Below are positions 9,050 through 16,357 of a stretch of DNA of 64,000 nt, one piece after another (the first letter of the stretch is position 1; every line of letters begins with the position of its first letter). This DNA is from Vibrio chagasii (GTDB taxonomy: Bacteria; Pseudomonadota; Gammaproteobacteria; Enterobacterales; Vibrionaceae): NCBI RefSeq assembly GCF_002954585.1, contig NZ_MSCI01000002.1:2272089-2336088 (forward strand), read 5' to 3'. The notes below the pieces were generated by a model. The model saw only the letters and a program-made list of their open reading frames with translations. It ran no database searches and was not told the origin of the DNA. Both the position numbers and the translations under genes were made by a program.

Positions 9050-9161
9050 AACTATCACCTTAATAAATCAATAAAAAACGAATTTGATTTCTCGGTTCCT
9101 TGGAGGCGATAAACGGACTCATCCTTTGAGCATTTACTCTTCACTTCAGAAGTTGGTTATA

Positions 9162-9189
9162 AATATACCCCAAAGAAAAAAGATTACAA
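9162..9189 (-). promoter_or_regulatory. Predicted sigma-70 promoter of the small transcript
   Basis: On the minus strand, TTGTAA (9189-9184) and TATATT (9167-9162) are separated by 16 bases. A degenerate CRP-like site with one good half, TGTGA-N6-GCAAA, lies upstream at 9211-9196, so carbon control is possible but unproven. Confidence 0.55.
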
Positions 9190-9273
9190 GTATTTTTTGC
9201 TTTATGTCACACTTTTAGCCATTTAAGGTTATTCTGCAAACCCAATATGTAATTAAATTACAATATTGAGTTT

Positions 9274-9289
9274 AAACAAACGTTTACCT
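9274..9289. promoter_or_regulatory. PurR-like operator in the pepD upstream gap
   Basis: The sequence AAACAAACGTTTACCT matches eleven of the twelve fixed positions of ANGCAANCGNTTNCNT. It lies about 215 bases before pepD and about 120 bases upstream of the small transcript's predicted start, so it could serve either. It is weaker evidence than the site at 8465-8480 because its position relative to a promoter is unclear. Confidence 0.4.
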
Positions 9290-9504
9290 GTTTCTTTTAT
9301 AAGCATCAAGGCGCTTAATCAAGATCAAATGAACAGGATGGCGTTCAAAGTTTGAAGGAATTAAGGTTTAGAAGCGCTACTCGTGAAAACGGTCTAGTGG
9401 TATGCTGTCGGCATCAAAACAGACCTATATTTTAGGTTTTTGTTCTATGTTTATACCCATAAAAACTCTAAATATATGGTTATCAAATAAAAAAGGAGTC
9501 ATCC

Positions 9505-10977
9505 GTGTCTGAATTCCATTCTGAGATCAGTAAATTATCCCCTGCCCCTCTTTGGCAGTTCTTCGATAAGATTTGCTCAATCCCACACCCTTCAAAGCAT
9601 GAAGAAGAGCTTGCTCAATACATTATTGCTTGGGCAACAGAGCAAGGCCTAGATGTACGCCGTGATCCAACGGGCAACGTATTCATCAAGAAGCCAGCGA
9701 CGCCGGGTATGGAGAACAAAAAAGGTGTGGTACTACAAGCTCACATCGATATGGTTCCACAAAAGAACGAAGATACGGTTCACGACTTCACTAAAGACCC
9801 AATCCAACCGTACATCGACGGTGAGTGGGTTACTGCAAAAGGCACAACACTTGGCGCAGATAACGGCATGGGTATGGCATCATGCTTAGCGGTTCTTGCA
9901 TCAAACGAAATCAAGCACGGCCCAATCGAAGTTCTACTAACTGTAGACGAAGAAGCAGGTATGACAGGTGCGTTCGGTCTTGAGGCGGGTTGGCTAGAAG
10001 GCGATATCCTTCTTAACACCGACTCAGAGCAAGAAGGCGAAGTGTACATGGGTTGTGCTGGCGGCATCGACGGCGCAATGACATTTGACATTGCTCGTAC
10101 TGCAATCCCAGCAGATTTCGTGACTCGTAAGCTAACGCTTAAAGGTCTAAAAGGCGGTCACTCAGGTTGTGACATCCACACTGGTCGTGCAAACGCGAAC
10201 AAACTGCTTGCTCGCTTCCTAGCAGGTCACGCAAAAGAGCTAGACCTACGCATCGTAGAATTCAAAGGTGGCAGCCTACGTAACGCAATTCCTCGTGAAG
10301 GTTTCGTTACCGTTGCTGTTCCAGCGGCAAACCAAGAGAAACTGGCTTCTCTATACAACTACTACACAGAGCTACTTTCTACAGAGCTAGGTAAAGTAGA
10401 AGACAGCATCGTGACTTTCAACGAAGAAGCTTCAGTTGAAATGGGCGCACTTGCATCTGCTGACCAAGCTCGCTTCATCGCAGCACTTAACGCGGCGCCA
10501 AACGGCGTAATTCGTATGAGTGATGAGGTTGAAGGTGTTGTTGAGACATCTCTAAACGTGGGTGTTATCACGACAGAAGAGAACTCAATCACAGTACTTT
10601 GCCTAATCCGCTCTCTGATCGACTCTGGCCGTAGCCAAGTTGAAAGCATGCTTCACTCTGTTGCAGAGCTTGCTGGTGCGAGTATCGAATTCTCTGGCGC
10701 TTACCCAGGTTGGAAGCCAGACGCAGATTCAGAAATCATGCACATCTTCCGCGACATGTACGAAGGTATCTACGGTCACAAGCCAAACATCATGGTTATC
10801 CATGCTGGTCTTGAGTGTGGTCTATTCAAAGAACCTTACCCGAACATGGACATGGTTTCTTTCGGCCCGACTATCAAGTTCCCTCACTCTCCAGATGAGA
10901 AAGTGAAGATTGATACGGTTGAGCTATTCTGGAACCAAATGGTTGCGCTGCTAGAAGCAATCCCAGAAAAAGCATAA
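9505..10977 (+). CDS. pepD: Aminoacyl-histidine dipeptidase (cytosol nonspecific dipeptidase)
   Basis: PepD is a zinc dipeptidase of the M20 family that cleaves dipeptides, including Xaa-His, in the cytosol. Metal-ligand motifs are visible: LQAHIDMVPQ near residue 77, TTLGADNGMG near 116, LLTVDEEAGMTGA near 146, and HAGLECGLF in the C-terminal part. The length, 490 residues, is close to the E. coli protein (485). The start is a GTG preceded by AAAAAAGGAG, well spaced. In E. coli pepD neighbours gpt; here a purine permease and a small-RNA-like locus lie between them. Confidence 0.95.
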   Translation: MSEFHSEISKLSPAPLWQFFDKICSIPHPSKHEEELAQYIIAWATEQGLDVRRDPTGNVFIKKPATPGMENKKGVVLQAHIDMVPQKNEDTVHDFTKDPIQPYIDGEWVTAKGTTLGADNGMGMASCLAVLASNEIKHGPIEVLLTVDEEAGMTGAFGLEAGWLEGDILLNTDSEQEGEVYMGCAGGIDGAMTFDIARTAIPADFVTRKLTLKGLKGGHSGCDIHTGRANANKLLARFLAGHAKELDLRIVEFKGGSLRNAIPREGFVTVAVPAANQEKLASLYNYYTELLSTELGKVEDSIVTFNEEASVEMGALASADQARFIAALNAAPNGVIRMSDEVEGVVETSLNVGVITTEENSITVLCLIRSLIDSGRSQVESMLHSVAELAGASIEFSGAYPGWKPDADSEIMHIFRDMYEGIYGHKPNIMVIHAGLECGLFKEPYPNMDMVSFGPTIKFPHSPDEKVKIDTVELFWNQMVALLEAIPEKA

Positions 10978-11040
10978 TTCGAACCATTATGTTTTCGATA
11001 GATAGGATTTCACGGTAAATACTATTCATCGACACAAAAT

Positions 11041-11070
11041 AAAACAGGTACTCAATGAGTACCTGTTTTT
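11041..11070. terminator. Bidirectional terminator between pepD and the DUF3332 gene
   Basis: A perfect hairpin, AAAACAGGTACTC/GAGTACCTGTTTT, flanked by A and T runs, between convergent genes. It can stop transcription from both sides. Confidence 0.9.
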
Positions 11071-11099
11071 GTATCTAAGCTTTGCGATCAACTAAGACA

Positions 11100-11638
11100 T
11101 TAAGCGCGTGAAGCTGCGTAGCTCTCTAGCTCATCAATTGAAGTTTGTGCAACCACTTCGCCATCGATGAAGTACGTCACCATCTCGCCATCACGAACAC
11201 CGATTAGTGTCGCTCGCTCACCAGGTTGGTAAGTGATGTCCATTTGCATAGTGTTTTCATCAATCAGCTGCATCTGACCTTTTTCTATCATATTTACATT
11301 AGTGATTGGGCCTACAGGCGCTTCCGTTAGAGATGGATCTAGCTGATGGTTAATATCAATGTAAGTATCAACCTTAGTATCAAAGATATGCGGTGCACCC
11401 GTTAGTGGGTTGCTACCTGTCCAGAATTCTAGAGAGTTAAATACTAGGTAATCCGCTGCAACCGTCAGACCGTAAGCCGGTGCCAACAGTAAGTTTAAGC
11501 CGCCACGTGCGTAACGGTTATCAACGGCTTTAAGGTTGAACTTCATTAGGTAACCGGTTACTGCGTTGCTACCAACACAGCCAGATAAAGCAACAGATAC
11601 CACTGCAAGTGCTACAACTTTTGAAATTATTTTTTCAT
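11100..11638 (-). CDS. DUF3332-type lipoprotein with an apparent frame problem at its start
   Basis: The reading frame encodes a lipoprotein-like chain: hydrophobic VVALAVVSVALSGC with an LSGC lipobox, then NAVTGYLMKFNLKAVDNRYARGG and a C-terminal domain. I recognise DUF3332; no function is established. The expected start would be ATG followed by seven A residues (MKKIISKVV), and a GAGA-type Shine-Dalgarno precedes that ATG (11638-11636). Only six A residues are present, so that ATG reads ATG AAA AAA TAA and stops. The lipoprotein frame itself stays open upstream to a GTG at 11705 but with no good ribosome site and an odd N-terminus. Slippage on the A-run, a recent frameshift or a sequencing error could each explain this. 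I give the coordinates from the family-like ATG. Confidence 0.7.
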
Positions 11639-11910
11639 TTTCGTCTCGATATTTGAAATTGGCCGCCAGAAAATGGCGATGGATAATATCAAGTGCCAAA
11701 AACACAATTATCAGAGTTAAATCAATAAATTGCCAGAAATCTTACAAATAAAAGGTGTATTCCAAACAGGCCGCCATCCATGGAATACCGTTCCCGATAC
11801 GCCTCCACAAAAAAGTTTTGTCGTTACCGTAAACCGATTGATTCGTACTAAAAATCAACGATTGCTACATTCCGTGTTAACGAATTATCACCATGTTGAG
11901 AACAACCTAA

Positions 11911-12957
11911 ATGGCAAGACTAAAACCTAATCAACCATTCGAATTACTTGGTTCTACTGTTCAGCCAGGACAGCGAATGGAGATTGAACTGCAAGCAGCT
12001 CAGCTTTACACGCACTCTCCACTTTCGATCCCGATTGAAATCATTCACGGTCGCCAAGCAGGTCCAACACTGATGGTAAATGCTGCGATTCACGGTGATG
12101 AGTTAAATGGTGTTGAGATTGCACGCCAACTCACCAATGCGATCGATCCTAAGAAATTGAAAGGGACATTGATTGTCGTGCCGATCGTTAACGTGTTCGG
12201 CTTCATCCATAAGTCTCGTTACCTACCAGACCGTCGCGATCTAAACCGTTGCTTCCCTGGTAGTGAGAAAGGATCGTTAACATCTCGTATCGCTTACACT
12301 TTCTTCGAGAACGTGGCTAAGCACTGTGATTTCATTCTGGACCTACACACGGGTGCGATTCACCGTACAAACTTGCCACAAATTCGTGCGAACCTTTCGA
12401 ACCCAGAAACCATGCGCATCGCAAAAGCGTTTGCGACACCGGTGATCATCGACTCACCTCTACGTGATGGTTCACTGCGAAGCGAAGCGGAAAAGCTAGG
12501 TATTCCAGTACTGACATACGAAGGTGGTGAGGCGCTGCGTTTTGATCACCTAGCAATTCGAGCAGGCTACCTTGGCATTCACCAAGTAATGAAAGAAATC
12601 GGCATGCTGCGCCCGAACCGCAAGAAGCTGCCAGAGCCAGTATTGAGCAAATCCACCAGCTGGATTCGTGCAGAATCAGACGGTATCTTGCGTAACATGG
12701 TAAGACTGGGTGAACAAGTTGAAGCAGGACAAACACTTGCTTACATCAGTTCTCCATTAGGTCACCAAGAGAGCCAAGTTATCACGACTAAAGGCGGTAT
12801 CGTGATTGGCCAACAAACGCTACCTTTGGTGAATGAAGGTGATGCTGTGTTCCACATCGCTTACTTCAAGCAAGACGATGAAGAAGTGGGACAAACCGTA
12901 GAAAGCTATATTGAAGAAGTAGCAGAAGACGATTGGTTAACTAGGCTAAACAACTGA
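11911..12957 (+). CDS. Succinylglutamate desuccinylase/aspartoacylase family hydrolase
   Basis: A zinc carboxypeptidase-like amidohydrolase. The zinc motif HGDE is at residues 61-64 (AAIHGDELNGVE) and the third ligand is in DLHTG at 144-148. RYLPDRRDLNRCFPG near residue 105 is the substrate-binding arginine region. The last roughly 100 residues (from SWIRAESDGI) resemble a small beta-barrel extension with a biotinyl-like fold. The 348-residue chain is close to the AstE/AspA-like proteins often found beside rimK in other Proteobacteria, but no rimK or ast genes are here. The substrate is therefore unknown. The start follows GAGAACAACCTAA, a moderate ribosome site. Confidence 0.85.
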   Translation: MARLKPNQPFELLGSTVQPGQRMEIELQAAQLYTHSPLSIPIEIIHGRQAGPTLMVNAAIHGDELNGVEIARQLTNAIDPKKLKGTLIVVPIVNVFGFIHKSRYLPDRRDLNRCFPGSEKGSLTSRIAYTFFENVAKHCDFILDLHTGAIHRTNLPQIRANLSNPETMRIAKAFATPVIIDSPLRDGSLRSEAEKLGIPVLTYEGGEALRFDHLAIRAGYLGIHQVMKEIGMLRPNRKKLPEPVLSKSTSWIRAESDGILRNMVRLGEQVEAGQTLAYISSPLGHQESQVITTKGGIVIGQQTLPLVNEGDAVFHIAYFKQDDEEVGQTVESYIEEVAEDDWLTRLNN

Positions 12958-13037
12958 TTAAGGCTTGAGAGAGCGATGTAAAAAGCGAGAAGCCAAAACC
13001 ATCGCTCTTAAGCAAATAGCAACGAACTCGACAAACG

Positions 13038-13076
13038 AAAAAGCCCCAATATAGGTGACTATATTGGGGCTTTTTT
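13038..13076. terminator. Bidirectional terminator
   Basis: The inverted repeat AAGCCCCAATAT/ATATTGGGGCTT with flanking A- and T-runs lies between the convergent desuccinylase-like gene and the DUF3622 gene. Confidence 0.9.
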
Positions 13077-13128
13077 ATAACTCCCTTATCTTAAAATTAA
13101 GGGACCTATAAATTAATCGTGCACCGAA

Positions 13129-13446
13129 TTACTCAGCGTCTTCTTGCTCTTCTGCACGAGCTTTAGCGCGTGCTTCACGTGCTTGCTCAGCTTTAAGCTC
13201 TTTAGCGTGACGTAGTTCATCGCGCTCTTTACGTTGTTCCGCTTTACGCTCGTTACGTTCAGCTTGATTTGCGATGAAAGATGCTAGCTCTTTCTCAGCC
13301 CACTCTTTTGCAAGCGCTTCTGTTTCGAAACCAGACTCACGCTTAGATACTGTTGTGCTGCGAGACGTTACTTGACGAGTAATCTCTGCACACCAGCCGT
13401 TGCGTTTTTCTGTAAGGCGGATATCAAATTTTTTGTTCTTAGACAT
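13129..13446 (-). CDS. DUF3622 domain protein
   Basis: A 105-residue protein of a small Vibrionaceae family with no known function. The N-terminal half (KKFDIRLTEKRNGWCAEITRQVTSRSTTVSKRESGFETEALAKEWAE) looks like a compact fold reminiscent of phage-integrase arm-type DNA-binding modules. From about residue 60 the sequence is a highly charged Lys/Arg/Glu/Ala helix, probably a coiled coil. The resemblance to arm-type domains is an impression, not a search result. Upstream lies a gap with several palindromes. The start has AAGGGAG upstream. Confidence 0.8.
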   Translation of the reverse strand: MSKNKKFDIRLTEKRNGWCAEITRQVTSRSTTVSKRESGFETEALAKEWAEKELASFIANQAERNERKAEQRKERDELRHAKELKAEQAREARAKARAEEQEDAE

Positions 13447-13570
13447 GTTCTATTTTTTCCTAAGGGAGATCATTAAGGGATCGGTCAACTTTGATAACTC
13501 CATCTAAGTGAGCATCTTTTAACACCATCCCTTGGTAAGCGCGGTATTAGAGCACAAATCAACGAATATT

Positions 13571-13622
13571 GCTGCAAATATTTGCAGCGGATCACACTCT
13601 AGTGCTGCAAATCGTTTGCGGC
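13571..13622. promoter_or_regulatory. Pair of palindromic operator-like sites
   Basis: A perfect 18-base palindrome, GCTGCAAATATTTGCAGC (13571-13588), is followed 15 bases later by a near-palindrome, GCTGCAAATCGTTTGCGGC (13604-13622). The centres are about 33 bases apart, close to three helical turns. They lie between the divergent DUF3622 and adenine deaminase genes, 125 bases before the former. The shared arms GCTGCAAA/TTTGC suggest one dimeric regulator bound twice. It is not a standard PurR box, as the centre spacing differs. Confidence 0.55.
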
Positions 13623-13669
13623 TCATTTTTAAGCACTCAACAGCCTCTAATCTCTAACAATTTCAGCCT

Positions 13670-13693
13670 CATTTCATCGACAACCATGAAATG
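13670..13693. repeat. Inverted repeat CATTTCAT-N8-ATGAAATG
   Basis: Perfect eight-base arms around an eight-base spacer, about 105 bases before the adenine deaminase start. It could be a transcription-factor site or a leader hairpin. No purine riboswitch aptamer was seen in this 352-base gap; apart from this repeat and the palindrome pair I see nothing else in it. Confidence 0.4.
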
Positions 13694-13798
13694 AACTATG
13701 CTCAAACAGAGATAAATGAGTCGTCTAACCCGTTAGCTTGGTAGGCGTTAATTATCTCCCCCTACTCCGCCCATAATTAAAATAGCTAAGGAGTTGCT

Positions 13799-14809
13799 AT
13801 GGATAGCTTCATCAAAAATTTACCGAAGGTTGAGCTGCACTTACACATTGAGGGCACACTGGAGCCCGAACTGATGTTCGAACTGGCCAAGCGCAATAAC
13901 GTATCAATTCCCTTTGAGAACCCAGAGCAAGTGCGAGACGCCTATCAATTCCACAACCTGCAGTCTTTTCTCGACATCTATTATCAAGGCGCCAATGTAC
14001 TGATTCATGAACAAGACTTTTACGACCTCACTTGGGCCTACCTATTAAAGTGCCGACAAGACAATGTGGTTCACACTGAGATTTTCTTTGACCCGCAAAC
14101 ACACACAGAGCGTGGCATAACCTTCGACACTATTATCACTGGCATCACTCGTGCACTCGACCAAGCAACTCATGAACTTGGGATAAGTAGCCAACTGATC
14201 ATGTGCTTTCTACGCCACCTTGATGAAGAAAGCGCGTTCGAGACGCTCAAACAGGCTCTGCCTTACAAAGATAAAATCATTGCGGTTGGTTTAGATTCAT
14301 CGGAACAAGGTAACCCGCCCGAGAAGTTTAAACATGTATTCCAAGAAGCGCTCAACCAAGGCTTTCTGACTGTCGCACACGCCGGGGAGGAAGGCCCAGC
14401 GCAAAACATTATTGACGCATTGAGTTTGCTAGGTATCACCCGGATCGACCATGGGGTTCGCTGTATCGATGACGCAGAACTCGTAGAAGAGTTGGCAACA
14501 AAACGTATTCCACTGACAGTTTGTCCGCTATCGAATACCAAACTAAAAGTCTTCGATACTATGGAGCAACACAACATTGTCGAGCTACTGAGAAAAGGGC
14601 TTTGTGTAACCATCAATTCCGATGACCCAGCTTACTTTGGTGGCTACATGAATAGCAATTTCCTCGCGGTAGCCAATGCCCACCCAGTCACCCATCAAGA
14701 GTTAGCCCAGTTCAGTATTAATGCCGTGGAAGCGAGTTTCATCTCCCCTCACGCCAAAGAGGACCTGATTACGCAGGTACGTCAATACTTGATAGCGAAC
14801 AGTCAATAA
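13799..14809 (+). CDS. Adenine deaminase, type 2 (adenosine-deaminase superfamily)
   Basis: This enzyme hydrolyses adenine to hypoxanthine and ammonia for purine salvage. The fold and zinc ligands are those of adenosine deaminase: HLH at residues 14-16, HAGEEG near 194, IDHGVR near 217, NSDDPAYFGG near 272. The stretch HTEIFFDPQTHTERGI is the signature of the bacterial/fungal adenine deaminases (Aah1-like; Pseudomonas PA0148) rather than of true adenosine deaminase, and the whole sequence resembles PA0148 from memory. Automated pipelines often call this add. The start follows AAGGAGTTGCT, a strong ribosome site. Product hypoxanthine would be a substrate for Gpt, encoded about 7 kb away. Confidence 0.88.
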   Translation: MDSFIKNLPKVELHLHIEGTLEPELMFELAKRNNVSIPFENPEQVRDAYQFHNLQSFLDIYYQGANVLIHEQDFYDLTWAYLLKCRQDNVVHTEIFFDPQTHTERGITFDTIITGITRALDQATHELGISSQLIMCFLRHLDEESAFETLKQALPYKDKIIAVGLDSSEQGNPPEKFKHVFQEALNQGFLTVAHAGEEGPAQNIIDALSLLGITRIDHGVRCIDDAELVEELATKRIPLTVCPLSNTKLKVFDTMEQHNIVELLRKGLCVTINSDDPAYFGGYMNSNFLAVANAHPVTHQELAQFSINAVEASFISPHAKEDLITQVRQYLIANSQ

Positions 14810-14835
14810 GTTGATAAGCGTTAATTTCAATCAAA

Positions 14836-14860
14836 AAAGGGAAGCTCAATGCTTCCCTTT
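14836..14860. terminator. Bidirectional terminator between adenine deaminase and nnrS
   Basis: AAAGGGAAGC/GCTTCCCTTT with a five-base loop and A/T flanks between convergent genes. Confidence 0.88.
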
Positions 14861-14883
14861 ATAATCAAGATACTGAAATCAGT

Positions 14884-16068
14884 TTACCCTGGATGACCAT
14901 CCACTCTTGGCGTAAGTAACATCATTCCGAATTTCCAGATAAACAGACCAAACGCCAGCGTCCATAAGCCTGCACTGATGTTCACCATCTCAAACAAATA
15001 ACCAGGGAAGAAGGTGACACCTAAGCTACGTACCAGCGCTGCCACAAAAATTGCAGAGAATGCGAGCCCCATGCTTGGTCCTTTATAGATAGCACGACCA
15101 GTGTGTCCCATGGTCACGCGGCTGATCATCGCTAAGATAAGCCCGCTCAAACCACCAATCGCAAACAAGTGCAGCATGTTGTGACTGGTAAATGGATTAT
15201 CTAACAAGCCACGTAACAGCAAGCTTAACGGAATACACACATATGCAGCGTGCAGCGACCACACCAAAGGCTCAGACAGGGTTGTCCAAGGTTTCCAACG
15301 GATGAAGCGTACCAGCTGAGCAACACCAGCAAAAACCATTAATCCGCTGCCCACTTGAGCAAAGGCTAAAGGGAAGAAGCTCAAGATAAACAGCCCCACC
15401 AGAGGTAGATTCGCTAACCACTCCAACCACACCAATGGCTGCGCTTTTTCAAAGTTAAAGCGACGAGCGGTAAAGAATGGGATTACTCGCCCACCCATCA
15501 CCGATAGTAGTAAAGTAAACCACCACAGCATGGCTTGCCATACCGCTGACGAAGGAAACGGCGGCATACCCTTGATGGTCGCGTAACTCGCAAAGTTCGC
15601 CACAATCGCCAATACAAACAGTGGAACGAAGAATAGATTTTTCCATCCTTTCGACTGCACGACTCGAAAGCCAATCTCGTAAGCAGAAAAAGCCAAAAAT
15701 AGCGCTTCAATCGACGAAATTAACCATAGCGGTGCCGGTGTCCAAAATAGGATACGAGGTGCCAACCACAAGCCGACTAATGCAGCTAATCGATAATGCT
15801 TGGTGCCATTGACGCCAGTCCAAGTTTGTACGGCCGTCAGCACAAAGCCAACAACAATCGCCATCGAGAACCCAAACAACATCTCATGCACGTGCCACCA
15901 TAACGCGGGCACCTTTAGAATTTCAGGCTGGCCGTTTTGGAACATGATGACCCAAGCCACAATCGCAATTACGGCATAAACACTGCCTAGAAAGAAGAAA
16001 GGTCGAAAGCCTAAACGCAAGTAGGCTGGAATCGCGTCTTCTACACTTTTATCTGTGATATTTAACAA
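14884..16068 (-). CDS. nnrS: NnrS family haem-copper membrane protein
   Basis: NnrS is an inner-membrane protein with about 12 transmembrane segments that protects against nitric oxide stress, in V. cholerae notably against the metabolic effects of iron-NO complexes. The 394-residue chain has the conserved GFRPFFFLGSVYA, WHVHEMLFGFSMAIVVGFVLTAVQTWTG and HLFAIGGLSGLILAMISRVTMGHTGR, with the histidines that probably bind haem and copper. Upstream is a cluster of sites: an FNR-like box and an inverted repeat. It stands alone, with no nor genes nearby. Confidence 0.92.
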   Translation of the reverse strand: MLNITDKSVEDAIPAYLRLGFRPFFFLGSVYAVIAIVAWVIMFQNGQPEILKVPALWWHVHEMLFGFSMAIVVGFVLTAVQTWTGVNGTKHYRLAALVGLWLAPRILFWTPAPLWLISSIEALFLAFSAYEIGFRVVQSKGWKNLFFVPLFVLAIVANFASYATIKGMPPFPSSAVWQAMLWWFTLLLSVMGGRVIPFFTARRFNFEKAQPLVWLEWLANLPLVGLFILSFFPLAFAQVGSGLMVFAGVAQLVRFIRWKPWTTLSEPLVWSLHAAYVCIPLSLLLRGLLDNPFTSHNMLHLFAIGGLSGLILAMISRVTMGHTGRAIYKGPSMGLAFSAIFVAALVRSLGVTFFPGYLFEMVNISAGLWTLAFGLFIWKFGMMLLTPRVDGHPG

Positions 16069-16119
16069 ACTCGCTCCTAATTCTCAGATAAGCGGCCAAG
16101 GTATTACCTAAACCTAAAT

Positions 16120-16163
16120 TTGGTGTACATCAAGCTTGATGCAATATGCAGATCACATTGCAT
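16120..16163 (-). promoter_or_regulatory. FNR-like box and overlapping inverted repeats before nnrS
   Basis: On the minus strand TTGATGTACACCAA (16133-16120) matches nine of the ten fixed positions of the FNR/DNR consensus TTGAT-N4-ATCAA. It overlaps the perfect palindrome CATCAAGCTTGATG (16128-16141). Immediately beside it are the arms ATGCAAT and ATTGCAT, separated by 11 bases (16139-16163), a shape expected for an NO-responsive repressor such as NsrR. The pieces are seen; which regulators bind is inferred. Confidence 0.55.
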
Positions 16164-16357
16164 GAAACGCGCCAATTAGATAAAGCCAGTAAAAACAAAC
16201 ACTCACAAGATTCATTGACCAATAAAAAAGTCAAAACCACACAACCAAAAGAGTCATAAAGACATATAAAGGTGTCAATAGAAACTTACTGACTTTTATG
16301 ATTGCGCCACATATAGTAAGACTAGACTTAAATGGCACAACTCAGACAAGGAACGCG

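Larger units (their letters stand above)
8850..9155 (-). ncRNA. Predicted small (possibly dual-function) transcript, about 300 nt
   Basis: A self-contained transcription unit. A promoter reading TTGTAA-N16-TATATT predicts a start near 9155. A 28-codon ORF with a strong Shine-Dalgarno follows, then about 85 nt of untranslated RNA, then a hairpin with an eight-T tail. The 3' part has two C-rich stretches, CACCCC (8930-8925) and CAACCCTC (8904-8897), of the kind Vibrio small RNAs use for pairing with ribosome-binding sites. The U-rich terminator suits Hfq binding. From memory, V. cholerae VcdRP combines a 29-residue peptide with a C-rich regulatory RNA; this locus has that layout. Identity with VcdRP is not verified. 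The exact 5' end is a prediction. Confidence 0.5.

Noticed and set aside
13447..13798. Possible purine riboswitch before adenine deaminase, as in V. vulnificus add
   Set aside because: No three-way-junction aptamer pattern (TATAA...TNCTACC...TTTATA-like core) is visible; the gap holds palindromes instead, and the enzyme is not the same as V. vulnificus Add.
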